Shown here piece after piece: positions 36,415 to 46,001 of a stretch of DNA of 64,000 nucleotides; within the stretch, counting starts at the first letter, position 1; each line of letters begins with the position of its first letter. The stretch is from Pseudomonas putida (lineage in GTDB: Bacteria > Pseudomonadota > Gammaproteobacteria > Pseudomonadales > Pseudomonadaceae). The translations under genes were made by a program, and so were the position numbers. The notes beneath the pieces are model-generated. The model did not search any database and was not told where the DNA came from. It saw only the letters and a list, made by a program, of their open reading frames with translations. Location: assembly GCF_001941965.1 (NCBI RefSeq), contig NZ_MKZO01000007.1, positions 80,794 to 144,793 on the forward strand, in the 5' to 3' direction.

Positions 36415-37347
36415 ATGCAAGAGTCCGCCTGGCCACTGTTCGCCGGAATCGGCGCCCTCCTCCTGCTTGCCAGCCTGATCGGCCGCGCCCTGAAATGGCG
36501 GGCCGGCCCTGAACCGCATGCAGTGATCGACAACCTCAACGCACGCATCGACGCCTGGTGGGTGATGGTCCTGGTCATCGGCCTGGCCTTCATCTTCGGC
36601 AAGACCGGGGTGATCGTGCTGTTCTACCTGGTGTCGTTCTACGCCCTGCGCGAGTTCATCACCCTTACCCCGACCCGGCGCAGCGACTACCCGGCGCTGG
36701 TCCTGGCCTTCTACGTGGCGCTGCCGGTGCAGTACCTGCTGATCGGCTTCGACTGGTACGGGCTGTTCAGCATCTTCATTCCGGTGTACCTGTTCCTCCT
36801 GCTGCCGATCTTCGCCACGTTCGGCGGCGACACCACGCGCTTCCTCGAACGGGCCTCGAAGGTACAGTGGGGGCTGATGATCGCGGTGTACTGCCTGTCC
36901 TCGGTCCCGGCCTTGATGACCCTGGACATCCCCGGTTTCGAAGGGCGCAACCTGCTGCTGATCGCCTGGCTGATCCTCGTGGTGCAGATCAGCGACGTGC
37001 TGCAGTACGTCTGCGGCAAGCTGTTCGGCAAGCGCAAGGTGGCGCCGTCGCTGTCGCCGTCGAAAACCCTGGAAGGCCTGCTCGGCGGCGTGTTCCTCGC
37101 CACCCTGGTGGGTGCCGCGCTGTACTGGATCACCCCGTTCACGCCCTGGCAGGCAGCGCTGATGGCGCTGGTGGTGAACACCATGGGCTTCTTCGGCGGC
37201 CTGGTGATGTCGGCGATCAAGCGCGATCGCGGGGTCAAGGACTGGGGGCACATGATCGAAGGCCACGGCGGCATGCTCGATCGCATGGATTCGGTGTGCT
37301 TTGCGGCGCCGATCTTCTTCCATTTCGTCCGCTATTGGTGGGCCTGA
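36415..37347 (+). CDS. ynbB: Phosphatidate cytidylyltransferase family protein (CdsA/YnbB-like)
   Basis: A 310-residue integral membrane protein with about eight helices. The CdsA signature is in the C-terminal third: VVQISDVLQYVCGKLFGKRK, then SPSKTLEGLLGG, and SAIKRDRGVKDWGHMIEGHG followed by GMLDRMDSV. It makes a CDP-activated lipid from phosphatidate and CTP. Length and order fit YnbB of the E. coli ynb set, although here it is last rather than second. The product would be the donor for the YnbA-like transferase. Confidence 0.9.
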   Translation: MQESAWPLFAGIGALLLLASLIGRALKWRAGPEPHAVIDNLNARIDAWWVMVLVIGLAFIFGKTGVIVLFYLVSFYALREFITLTPTRRSDYPALVLAFYVALPVQYLLIGFDWYGLFSIFIPVYLFLLLPIFATFGGDTTRFLERASKVQWGLMIAVYCLSSVPALMTLDIPGFEGRNLLLIAWLILVVQISDVLQYVCGKLFGKRKVAPSLSPSKTLEGLLGGVFLATLVGAALYWITPFTPWQAALMALVVNTMGFFGGLVMSAIKRDRGVKDWGHMIEGHGGMLDRMDSVCFAAPIFFHFVRYWWA

Positions 37348-37572
37348 GACCCACGCCGCTGGTGGCTTGCCGCCACCCGTGGCAAGCTGGATCAAGTGCT
37401 TGGCAGAGGAAGGCAAGCGGCGATGCGGGCAACCGTGTCCAATGGGCAGCCCGCATTCCCAACGCCGGGATGGGCCACAAGAGCCAGCCACTGGCCGGTA
37501 TCGCCTGCGTGCCAACATCCCGATAATCGCCGCGCCCCGCCAAGAGGGCGTCTGCCACCAGGAGTTACCGTC

Positions 37573-38493
37573 ATGGGCAAACTTGCTCTGGCTGCCAAAA
37601 TCACCCACGTTCCTTCCATGTACCTCTCCGAACTGCCCGGCCCGCGCCAGGGCTACCGCCAGGCCGCGATCGACGGCCACAAGGAGATTTCCCGCCGCTG
37701 CCGCGAACTGGGAGTCGATACCCTGGTGATCTTCGACACTCATTGGCTGGTCAACGCCAACTACCACATCAACTGCAACCCGCATTTCAAGGGCACCTAC
37801 ACCAGCAACGAGCTGCCGCACTTCATCGCCAACATGGACTACGAAGTGCCAGGCAACGCCGAACTGGGCAAGCTGATGGCCGCCGAGGCCAACCGCCTCG
37901 GCGTCGAAACCATGGCCCACGACGCCACCAGCCTCGGCCCGGAATACGGCACCCTGGTGCCGATGCGCTACATGAACGAAGACCAGCACTTCAAGGTGGT
38001 TTCGGTTTCGGCGCTGTGCACCTCCCACTACCTCAACGACAGCGCCCGCCTGGGCTGGGCCCTGCGCAAGGCGGTGGAAGACCACTACGACGGCACCGTG
38101 GCCTTTCTCGCCAGCGGCTCGCTGTCGCACCGCTTCGCCCAGAACGGCCAGGCCCCGGAGTTCGCCGACAAGGTCTGGAGCCCGTTCCTGGAAACCCTCG
38201 ACCACCGCGTCGTGCAGATGTGGGAAAACGCCGAATGGGACGACTTCTGCACCATGCTTCCGGAGTATGCGGTCAAGGGGCATGGCGAAGGCTTCATGCA
38301 TGACACCGCCATGCTGCTCGGTGCCCTGGGCTGGTCGAAGTACGACGGCAAGGTCGAGGTGGTGACGCCTTACTTCGGTTCCTCGGCGACCGGGCAGATC
38401 AATGCGATCTTCCCGGTGACGCCGCAGGATGGCTCGGCGGTGCCGGCGGCACAGGCGTCCTCGGGGCAACTCGCCGCGGTCGGCCGCTTGTAA
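37573..38493 (+). CDS. hpaD: 3,4-dihydroxyphenylacetate 2,3-dioxygenase (class III extradiol)
   Basis: A 306-residue dioxygenase. The start MGKLALAAKITHVPSMYLSE and the segments VIFDTHWLVNANYHINC, LVPMRYMNEDQHFKVVSVSA and LASGSLSHRF match the homoprotocatechuate dioxygenase of E. coli C closely. Iron ligands would include the histidine of ITHVPS and of FDTHW plus a late glutamate. It opens the ring of homoprotocatechuate at the meta position. The ATG at 37573 has AGGAG eight bases upstream. Other hpa genes are not present in the window, so it stands alone. The frame upstream to 37396 has no support. Confidence 0.9.
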   Translation: MGKLALAAKITHVPSMYLSELPGPRQGYRQAAIDGHKEISRRCRELGVDTLVIFDTHWLVNANYHINCNPHFKGTYTSNELPHFIANMDYEVPGNAELGKLMAAEANRLGVETMAHDATSLGPEYGTLVPMRYMNEDQHFKVVSVSALCTSHYLNDSARLGWALRKAVEDHYDGTVAFLASGSLSHRFAQNGQAPEFADKVWSPFLETLDHRVVQMWENAEWDDFCTMLPEYAVKGHGEGFMHDTAMLLGALGWSKYDGKVEVVTPYFGSSATGQINAIFPVTPQDGSAVPAAQASSGQLAAVGRL

Positions 38494-38537
38494 GCACTCC
38501 TCTCCTGCCGGACCGCAGAAGCCCGGCATATGCAAAA

Positions 38538-38629
38538 CCCTGTGGGAGCTGGCTTGCCAGCGATTGCAATGGTGAATTCACTACAGCAATCGCTGCGGTT
38601 CGGCGGTCCGACAAGCCAGCTCCCACAGG
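38538..38629. repeat. REP pair, diverged
   Basis: CCCTGTGGGAGCTGGCTTGC on the left and ACAAGCCAGCTCCCACAGG on the right. The inner half of the right arm is diverged (GCTGCGGTTCGGCGGTCCG). Confidence 0.82.
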
Positions 38630-38786
38630 TTCCGTGTCGACCCTCTTTCCTTTGCCAATCCTGGCAGCCCCGATCAAATCCCCCAGCAGCCTGAGTCAAG
38701 AACCTACCGCTCGTTAGGAATTTAATGCAAAGTGTAACCAGCGCTACGGTCGCCCTTGCCCAATTCCAATTACTCAGGCCGCCTCC

Positions 38787-40085
38787 ATGATCAACATCGA
38801 AACGCCCACCTACTACTCCGCCACCAGGAAGTACAACCTCGCCTTCCCCACCCTGGAAGCCGATATCGAAGCCGATGTGGTGGTGATCGGCGGTGGTTTC
38901 TCGGGTATCAACACCGCCCTGGAACTGGCCGAGAAAGGCATCACCAATATCGTGGTGCTGGAAGCGCGCTACCTGGGCTTTGGCGGTACCGGGCGCAATG
39001 GCGGGCAGATCATGGCCGGCATCGGCCACGACCTGGAGAAGATCAAAAGCAGCGTCGGCGAGAAAGGCCTGCAACAGATCTTCGAAATCAGCGAGCTGGG
39101 CGCCGGGATCATCAAGGAGCGCATCGCCAAATACGACATCGATGCGGACTTCTGCCACGGCTACGGCTACATGGGCTTCAACGCCCGCCAGGAACAGACC
39201 CTGCGCACCTGGGAAAAGGAGTTCAGAAAGGTCAATACCCAGGACGAAATCCGCTTCCTCGGCGGTTCCGAGGTCAAGCAGATCATCGGCTCCGACGCCT
39301 ACAGCAGCGCCCTGCTGCATATGGGCGGCGGCCATGTGCACTCGCTGAACCTGCTGCTCGGCGAAGCCCAGGCCCTGGTCGGCCACGGCGTGCGGATCTT
39401 CGAACACAGCGCTGCCCTCGAAGTGCGCTACGGCGACACCATCACCGTGCGCACCGGCCGTGGTTCGGTCAAGGCCGCCAAGCTGCTGTGGGCCTGCGAC
39501 AGCTTCCTCAACAAGCTCGAGCCGGAGCTGCACAGCCGCACCATCAACACCTATGCCTTCCAGTTGATGACCGAACCGCTGCCGGACGAGTTGATCCAGC
39601 GCATCAGCCCGATCCGCGGGGCCTACAGCGATATCCGCCCGGTCATCGACTACTACCGGGTGACCAACGAGAATCGCCTGCTGTTCGGCGCCGCCACGCC
39701 CTTCGTCGAGCATATCCCCAACGACCTCAAGGCCTGGAACCGCGCCCTGATGCTGAAGATCTTCCCCTACCTCAAGGACGTAAAGATCGACCTCGCCTGG
39801 GGCGGCCCGATGGCGACCAGCGCCAATCTGTTCCCGCAGATCGGTACCCTCAGCGGGCGTCGCAATGCGTTCTATGTCCAGGGCTACTCGGGCTTCGGCG
39901 TGACCCCGAGCCATATCATCTGCAAGATCCTCGCCGAGGGAATGGCCGAAGGTTCCGGGCGCTATGACCTGATCAGCTCGGTGAACCATGCGCGGATCAT
40001 CGGCAAGGACAATTTCCGCCCGGCGATTCTCACGGCGGCGAAAACCCTGCATCAACTGTCGGGGTTCTTCAACGGTCGGCGCTGA
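38787..40085 (+). CDS. FAD-dependent oxidoreductase, PuuB-like (gamma-glutamylputrescine oxidase family)
   Basis: A 432-residue D-amino-acid-oxidase-fold protein. The FAD motif is VVVIGGGFSGINTALELAEK (about residues 31-50), then GFGGTGRNGGQIMAG, which fits PuuB/OrdL proteins. The C-terminal FYVQGYSGFGVTPSHI closes the flavin site. PuuB oxidises the gamma-glutamylated form of putrescine; similar proteins act on other N-substituted amines. It precedes a LysR gene on the same strand. No other puu genes are near, so the substrate is open. Confidence 0.85.
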   Translation: MINIETPTYYSATRKYNLAFPTLEADIEADVVVIGGGFSGINTALELAEKGITNIVVLEARYLGFGGTGRNGGQIMAGIGHDLEKIKSSVGEKGLQQIFEISELGAGIIKERIAKYDIDADFCHGYGYMGFNARQEQTLRTWEKEFRKVNTQDEIRFLGGSEVKQIIGSDAYSSALLHMGGGHVHSLNLLLGEAQALVGHGVRIFEHSAALEVRYGDTITVRTGRGSVKAAKLLWACDSFLNKLEPELHSRTINTYAFQLMTEPLPDELIQRISPIRGAYSDIRPVIDYYRVTNENRLLFGAATPFVEHIPNDLKAWNRALMLKIFPYLKDVKIDLAWGGPMATSANLFPQIGTLSGRRNAFYVQGYSGFGVTPSHIICKILAEGMAEGSGRYDLISSVNHARIIGKDNFRPAILTAAKTLHQLSGFFNGRR

Positions 40086-40183
40086 GCCTGCCGGTCCGTC
40101 ATTGATCTGCCTCCTGCAAAACCTGGCAATAAGGATTATTCTTCGAGAACATCTCCCCGCCCCAGACTATGTGAGAAGCGAAT

Positions 40184-41086
40184 ATGAAGATCGATGACAT
40201 GGACGCTTTCGTCGCGGTCATCCGCTGCCAGTCGACCAACCTGGCCGCGGAGGCCTTGCAGTTGACCCAACCGGCAATCACCCGGCGGGTACAGAATTTC
40301 GAGGAAGACCTGGGCGCCAACCTGCTTGACCGCAATACCAAGCCCCTCAAGCCGACCCCCATGGGCTGGCGGGTCTACGAGCAGTGCAAGGCGATCCTGC
40401 GCGAAATCGATACCCTGCGTGAACTGGTGGCCAGCGACGGCGCCCCCAGTGGCACCCTGCGCCTCGGCGTGCCACAGACCATCGGCGACGTGGTCCTGCT
40501 CGACGCCCTGGCCAGGATCCGCGAAGCCTACCCGGACCTGCGCACCCAGGTGGTCAGCGGCTGGGGCAGTTCGCTGATCTCGCGCATGGAAAATGGCGAC
40601 CTCGACGCCGCCGCCGCGCTCTTCCCCACCGGCAAGATCTTCCCCGAAGGCATCGCCAGCCGCTCCATCGGCCGCATGCAACTGCGGGTGGTGGCCGCCA
40701 AGGGCACGGCCAGCAAGAAGAGTTACAAGCTCAAGGACTGCTACCTGCGCGGCTGGGTGCTCAACCCTGATGGCTGCGGCTTCCGCGCCGGCCTGCAACG
40801 GGCCCTGAGCGAACAGGGGCTGTCGCTGCAGATCAACCTCGAGACCTTTGGCACCGAGCTGCAACTGGGCCTGGTCGCCAACGGCCAGGGCCTCGGCCTG
40901 GTGCCGGAACCCCTGCTCGCCACCAGCCGCCATCGCGACCAACTGGAAGTGCTCAACGTCAGCGACTTCAAGCCCCAGGTCGACCTGTGGCTGTTCCACC
41001 CACGCTACCTGGGCAACCTGCAGGAGCCGGTGGAGCTGTTCGGTGCGGTGTCGGCCCAGCGCCTGGACACCAGCAAAATAGCCTGA
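40184..41086 (+). CDS. LysR family transcriptional regulator
   Basis: A 300-residue LysR protein beginning MKIDDMDAFVAVIRCQSTNL, with the helix-turn-helix ending TRRVQNFEEDLGANLLDR. The effector domain starts TLRLGVPQTIGDVVLLDALA. It follows the PuuB-like oxidase by 98 nt on the same strand and may regulate it or the amine oxidase downstream. Ligand is not known. Confidence 0.85.
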   Translation: MKIDDMDAFVAVIRCQSTNLAAEALQLTQPAITRRVQNFEEDLGANLLDRNTKPLKPTPMGWRVYEQCKAILREIDTLRELVASDGAPSGTLRLGVPQTIGDVVLLDALARIREAYPDLRTQVVSGWGSSLISRMENGDLDAAAALFPTGKIFPEGIASRSIGRMQLRVVAAKGTASKKSYKLKDCYLRGWVLNPDGCGFRAGLQRALSEQGLSLQINLETFGTELQLGLVANGQGLGLVPEPLLATSRHRDQLEVLNVSDFKPQVDLWLFHPRYLGNLQEPVELFGAVSAQRLDTSKIA

Positions 41087-41320
41087 TTGCATGTTGCGAT
41101 CAGGATTTATGTCTTTTTCTGATAATTAACTTAGAACCAAAAAGCCTTTCACAAGCCCGTTTCAGACGCTTATGTTCGCTTTACCGACCCCGACCTGGTG
41201 GAGGCAAATGGATTTCCGCCGCCGCCAGAAGGGTCGTCCCGCCTTTCCCCGTTTTTCGGGTCTCCTTCCGGCCATGCGCGGAACGCCGCTATCCCAAGCT
41301 CGCTGTATGGAGAACGCGAT

Positions 41321-42901
41321 ATGGGGCTCACCCGTAGAGATCTGGTAACCCGCCTGGCCGCCATTGGCGGCTATTCGGCGGCATTGGGCGGCCTGTCTGC
41401 CTTCGGTCTGCCCGGCACTGCCCGGGCGGCAAGCTTCGAACCCCTGAACCTGGCTAGCCGCACCGGCAACGGCAAGCGCGTGCTGATCGTCGGCGGCGGC
41501 ATCAGCGGCCTGGTGTCGGCCTACGAGCTGCGCAAGGCCGGCTTCGAAGTGAAAGTGCTGGAAGCCCGCGAGCGCATCGGCGGCCGCGTCTGGACCCTGC
41601 GTAACGGCGACCGCATCGAGCACAACGACGGCAGCCGGCAGACCGTGGCCTTCGACGATGGCCTGTTCTTCAACGCCGGCGCTGCGCGCCTGCCCAGCCA
41701 TCACCTGACCATCCTCGGCTATTGCCGCGAACTCGGCGTGCCCCTGGAAGTGCTGGTCAACAGCAGCCGCAACGCCCTGGCCCAGCCGGACCTGACGCAA
41801 CCGCCGCTGCTGCTGCGCCAGGCGGTCAACGACACCCGCGGCCACCTCAGCGAACTGCTGACCCGTAGCGTGCAGCGCAACACCCTCGACCAGGAGCTGG
41901 ATGCCGGCGAGCGCAAGGCGCTGCTGGAGTTCCTCAAGGTCTACGGCGACCTCAACGACGAGCGCCAGTACCGCGGCTCGGTGCGCTCCGGCTACACCCG
42001 CTTCGCCGGCGCCGGCGACCAGACGCCGGTGCAACGCACCCCGGTGGAGCTCAAGCGCCTGCTCGACAGCAACCTGCTGCTGCCCCTGGTGTTCGACGAG
42101 ATCCCGGAATTCTCCGCGACCATGTTCCAGCCGGTCGGCGGCATGGACCAGATCCCCAAGGCCCTGTACCGCCAGGTCAAGGACGCCGTGCAACTGAATG
42201 CCGAGGTGCAATCGATCCAGACCTCGGACAAAGGCAGCCGCGTAGTCTGGCGCGATCGCCTGAGCGGCCGCCAGCACACCGAGGACGCCGACTACGCCGT
42301 GGCCGCCCTGCCCCTGCCGCTGCTGCGCCGGCTCGACAGCAACTTCACCCCGGCCTTCAAGCAGGCCCTGGAACTGGCCAGGCCGGACAAGGCCAACAAG
42401 GTCGCCTGGCAGTCGCCGCGCTTCTGGGAGACCGACTTCCAGATCTATGGCGGGCTCTCCTATATCAACCACGAGGCGCGCTTCCTCTGGTATCCGAGCG
42501 ATCGCCTGAACAGTGCGCAAGGTGTATTGGTGGCGACCTACAACACCGGCGATGTCGCCGAATCCTTCGCGGCCAAACCCTGGGATGCGCAGTTCGCTTC
42601 ATCCCGCAGTGCGGTGGAATCCCTGCACCCCGGCCACTCGCAGAAGCTCGGCCGTGGCGTGGTGGTCAACTGGTCGAAGATTCCCTTCAGCGAAAGCCCG
42701 TGGATCGTCCACGACGAAGTGGCCCAGCCCGGCTACGACATCCTCAACCAGCCGCAAGGCCGCACCTGGCTGGCCAGCGATGCCCTGGCCCATGGTGGGG
42801 TCGGCATCTGGCAGAACAGCGCCGCCGAATCGGCGCGGCGGGTGGTCGGCCTGATCGCGCAACATGCCAAGCAAGCCCATGCCGGCGTCGCCGCCGCCTG
42901 A
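41321..42901 (+). CDS. Flavin monoamine/L-amino acid oxidase with Tat signal
   Basis: A 526-residue flavin amine oxidase. The N-terminus MGLTRRDLVTRLAAIGG with a hydrophobic stretch and PGTARAA is a twin-arginine export signal, so the folded flavoprotein should be periplasmic. The FAD motif VLIVGGGISGLVSAYELRKA and the GGRVWT segment follow. It oxidises an amine or amino acid to an imine with hydrogen peroxide release. The ATG at 41321 has GGAG eight bases upstream; the frame upstream to 41198 lacks support. An exported RidA and a TonB receptor follow, probably one operon. Confidence 0.88.
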   Translation: MGLTRRDLVTRLAAIGGYSAALGGLSAFGLPGTARAASFEPLNLASRTGNGKRVLIVGGGISGLVSAYELRKAGFEVKVLEARERIGGRVWTLRNGDRIEHNDGSRQTVAFDDGLFFNAGAARLPSHHLTILGYCRELGVPLEVLVNSSRNALAQPDLTQPPLLLRQAVNDTRGHLSELLTRSVQRNTLDQELDAGERKALLEFLKVYGDLNDERQYRGSVRSGYTRFAGAGDQTPVQRTPVELKRLLDSNLLLPLVFDEIPEFSATMFQPVGGMDQIPKALYRQVKDAVQLNAEVQSIQTSDKGSRVVWRDRLSGRQHTEDADYAVAALPLPLLRRLDSNFTPAFKQALELARPDKANKVAWQSPRFWETDFQIYGGLSYINHEARFLWYPSDRLNSAQGVLVATYNTGDVAESFAAKPWDAQFASSRSAVESLHPGHSQKLGRGVVVNWSKIPFSESPWIVHDEVAQPGYDILNQPQGRTWLASDALAHGGVGIWQNSAAESARRVVGLIAQHAKQAHAGVAAA

Positions 42902-42921
42902 ACCACGACAAGGAAGGTCCC

Positions 42922-43422
42922 ATGAAAACATTCTCTGCCTTCACCCTCGGAGTCCTGATGAGCCTGACGCTGAACACCGCCCACGCCGACAGCATCCAGC
43001 GTATCGATCCGCCGGGTTCCAATTTCCCTATCTCCCAGGTGGTCACTGTGCCGGCGTCGGCGAAGCTGACCTTTATCAGCGGCACCCTGCCGGACGTTGC
43101 CGATGCCAAGGCGCCGAAAGGCAGTATCGCCGCCTACGGCAATACCGAAACCCAGACCCTGTCGGTACTCAACAAGCTGCAAGCGATCCTCAAGGCCCAG
43201 GGCCTGGGGCTCGGCGATATCGTGCAGTTGCGGGTGTTCCTTGTGGGTGATCCGGACAAGGGCGGCAATCTCGACTTCGCCGGGCTGCAGGCCGCCTACA
43301 CGCGTTTCTTCGCCACGGCCGGGCAGCCCAACAAGCCGACCCGCACCGCCTTGCAGGTAGTCGCCCTGCCGCTGCCCGGCGCCCTGGTCGAAATCGAAGC
43401 CATCGCCGCCAAAGCACCTTGA
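42922..43422 (+). CDS. RidA family protein with signal peptide
   Basis: A 166-residue RidA/YjgF/UK114 protein. A clear Sec signal (MKTFSAFTLGVLMSLTLNTA, cleavage after AHA) is followed by the RidA core: LTFISGTLPDVADAK, TLSVLNKLQAILKAQGLGL, IVQLRVFLVGD, and a C-terminal TRTALQVVALPLPGALVEIE with the ligand arginine. RidA enzymes hydrolyse reactive enamines and imines. The periplasmic location matches the Tat-exported oxidase encoded just upstream, which would make such an imine. AAGGAAGG precedes the ATG by four bases. Confidence 0.9.
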   Translation: MKTFSAFTLGVLMSLTLNTAHADSIQRIDPPGSNFPISQVVTVPASAKLTFISGTLPDVADAKAPKGSIAAYGNTETQTLSVLNKLQAILKAQGLGLGDIVQLRVFLVGDPDKGGNLDFAGLQAAYTRFFATAGQPNKPTRTALQVVALPLPGALVEIEAIAAKAP

Positions 43423-43467
43423 AGCACCGGGCCCAGGCCCGGACATAACCAGAACAGGAAACACGCC

Positions 43468-45915
43468 TTGAACACTGCCCGCCTTTCCCGCTGGCCGGTG
43501 GCGAGCGCGCGCACCCCGCTGTTGGGTGCCGCGCTGCTTGCCGGCCTGAATCTGACCGTCGCCCAGGCTGAAGAAGCCGCCGCCGACACCGCTGCCTCGC
43601 GCCTGGATACGGTGATCGTCACCGGCAACCGCGGCAGCGAAAAACGCACCGTGACCACCAGTCCCGCGCCCATCGACGTGATCAGCGCCAAGCAACTGCA
43701 GGACACCGGCAAGCCCGGGCTGATGGAAGCCCTGAGCGCCACGGTGGCCTCCTTCACCCTGCCGGAAAAGACCGGCTGGGACGCCAGCGGCATGGCCCGC
43801 GCACCGAGCCTGCGCGGGCTGAATGCGGCCCAGGTGCTGGTTCTGGTCAATGGCAAGCGCCGCCATACCAGCGCGACCCTTAACATCAGCGGGATCAACG
43901 CCGGCGCCGCCCCGGCCGACCTCGACCTGATCCCCATCAGCGCCATCGACCATGTCGAGGTGCTGCGCGACGGCGCCGCGGCCCAATACGGCTCCGACGC
44001 CATCGCCGGGGTGATCAACGTGATCCTCAAGGCCGACACCAGCGGCACGGCGGTAACCAACGCCGGCCAGGGCTACGACGGCAAGAAGCAGACGGTGCAG
44101 CAGAGCCTGAACAAGGGCTTCGAGATCGGCCAGGACGGCGTGCTGCAACTGGCCCTGGATGCCCGCAGCCAGAACGACGATAACAAGGCCAGCGCCAACG
44201 GCTACAGCGTCGCCGAGGCCCACGAGAAAGCCGGCAAGGTCACCTATGGCGGCTACGGCACGCCGAAGATCAACCTGCTGACCCTGGGCTACAACGCCGA
44301 GCTGCCGGTCCAGGACGACCTGAGCCTGTACTCCTTCAGCACCTGGTCGTACCGCAAGGCCGAACAGGGCCAGAACTTCCGCCTGCCGACCATCGTCAAC
44401 ACCATCACCACCGGACCCAACGGCCGGCCTTCGGGTTACACGCCGACCTGGTACATCGAGGAGCACGACTTCCAGGCGGCCCTGGGCGCCAAGGGCCTGG
44501 TCGGCGAGTGGGACTGGGACCTGTCCAGCACCTACGGGCGCAACGACGCCGAACAGGGCACCTGGAACAACCAGAACCCGTCTCTCGGTGAAGCGACGCC
44601 CAATCACTTCAAGTCCGGCACCTGGATCTCCACGCAACTGACCAGCAACCTCGACCTGCATCGCGGCTTCGACGTGGGCCTGAGCAAGCCGCTGGACCTG
44701 TCCTGGGGCCTGGAGCAGCGCCGCGATGGCTATGAAGTGGAGGAAGGCGACTGGGCCAGCTGGGCCGATGGCGGTTATTGCCGGGCACCGGGGCAATGCG
44801 CGGCGTCCGGGGCCCAGGTCACCAACGGCATTTCGCCCGAGCAAACCGACAAGACCCATCGCAACAGCGTCGCCAGCTATGTGGACGTGGGCTTCAACCC
44901 GCTGCCGCAGTGGTATGTCGGCACCGCCCTGCGCTACGAACACTACGACCAGGGCATCGGCGCCACCCGCAGCGGCAAGCTCAGCACCCGCTACGAGTTC
45001 ACTCCGCAACTGGCGGTGCGGGCCACGGTGAGCAACGGCTTCCGCGCGCCGTCCCTGGCCAACAGCCTGTTCAGTGCGCGCTCGACGACCTATGGCGTGG
45101 TCGACGGCGTGTACCAGTCGATCAACTACGGCGTGTTGCCGGTGGATTCGGCGGCGGCCAAGGCCCTGGGGGCCGAAGCGCTGAAGCCGGAGCGCTCGAC
45201 CAACTACAGCCTCGGCCTGACCTTCCAGCCCAGTGACCGGCTGTCGTTCACCGCCGACGCCTATGTGATCAACGTGCGTGACCGCATCACCCTGACCGGC
45301 ACCCTGCTCGGCACCGAAGTCACCCAGACGCTGCTGGCCAACGGCATCGACTCGACGTCCGGCGGCCAGTACTTCACCAATGGCGCCGATACCCGGACCA
45401 AGGGCGTCGACCTGGTGGGCAACTACGACCAGGACCTGGGCGGCTACGGCAGCGTGAAATGGACGGCGGCGTGGAACTGGAACGACACCGAGATCCTTTC
45501 GTACAAGGAGAGCGTGAACATCCTCGGCAAGGACTACGAACTGATGAACCGCCAGGCGCGCAACTTCATCTCCGGGGTGCAGCCGAAGACCAAGCTGCTG
45601 CTGGGCGGGAGCTGGAAGCTGGATGACTACACGGTCAATCTGGGCCTGACTCGCTATGGTGCGTACCGCGAAGTCAACGACGCCAACGACCGCTCGCTGG
45701 ACCGGGTGTACAAGGCGCGCTGGATCACCGACCTGGACGTGGGCTACCAGCTGACCAAGGCACTGAACCTGGCGGTGGGGGCGAAGAACCTGTTCGATGT
45801 GTATCCGGAGCGGCAGGCGCCAAGCAGCAAGACCATGACCAAGGGCTATGGGGCCTATTCGCCCTATGGGTTTACCGGGGGTTATTACTACACGCGGTTG
45901 ACCTATGAATTTTGA
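43468..45915 (+). CDS. TonB-dependent outer-membrane receptor
   Basis: An 815-residue receptor with TTG start and CAGGAAA upstream. The signal peptide ends near TVAQAEE, followed by a TonB box (LDTVIVTGNRG) and the plug domain (SLRGLNAAQVLVLVNGKRRH, IDHVEVLRDGAAAQYGSDAI). The C-terminus FTGGYYYTRLTYEF ends in phenylalanine as expected for a beta-barrel. It follows the amine oxidase and exported RidA genes, so it likely brings in an amine-containing compound rather than a siderophore. Confidence 0.92.
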   Translation: MNTARLSRWPVASARTPLLGAALLAGLNLTVAQAEEAAADTAASRLDTVIVTGNRGSEKRTVTTSPAPIDVISAKQLQDTGKPGLMEALSATVASFTLPEKTGWDASGMARAPSLRGLNAAQVLVLVNGKRRHTSATLNISGINAGAAPADLDLIPISAIDHVEVLRDGAAAQYGSDAIAGVINVILKADTSGTAVTNAGQGYDGKKQTVQQSLNKGFEIGQDGVLQLALDARSQNDDNKASANGYSVAEAHEKAGKVTYGGYGTPKINLLTLGYNAELPVQDDLSLYSFSTWSYRKAEQGQNFRLPTIVNTITTGPNGRPSGYTPTWYIEEHDFQAALGAKGLVGEWDWDLSSTYGRNDAEQGTWNNQNPSLGEATPNHFKSGTWISTQLTSNLDLHRGFDVGLSKPLDLSWGLEQRRDGYEVEEGDWASWADGGYCRAPGQCAASGAQVTNGISPEQTDKTHRNSVASYVDVGFNPLPQWYVGTALRYEHYDQGIGATRSGKLSTRYEFTPQLAVRATVSNGFRAPSLANSLFSARSTTYGVVDGVYQSINYGVLPVDSAAAKALGAEALKPERSTNYSLGLTFQPSDRLSFTADAYVINVRDRITLTGTLLGTEVTQTLLANGIDSTSGGQYFTNGADTRTKGVDLVGNYDQDLGGYGSVKWTAAWNWNDTEILSYKESVNILGKDYELMNRQARNFISGVQPKTKLLLGGSWKLDDYTVNLGLTRYGAYREVNDANDRSLDRVYKARWITDLDVGYQLTKALNLAVGAKNLFDVYPERQAPSSKTMTKGYGAYSPYGFTGGYYYTRLTYEF

Positions 45916-45925
45916 TTGACCTTTC

Positions 45926-46001
45926 GGGCCTCATCGCTGGCAAGCCAGCTCCCACAGGTTACGCGATCCCTGTGGGAGCTGGCTTGCCAGCGATAGGGCC
46001 C
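45926..46001. repeat. REP pair
   Basis: Inverted copies of the TCGCTGGCAAGCCAGCTCCC REP downstream of the TonB receptor. Confidence 0.9.
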
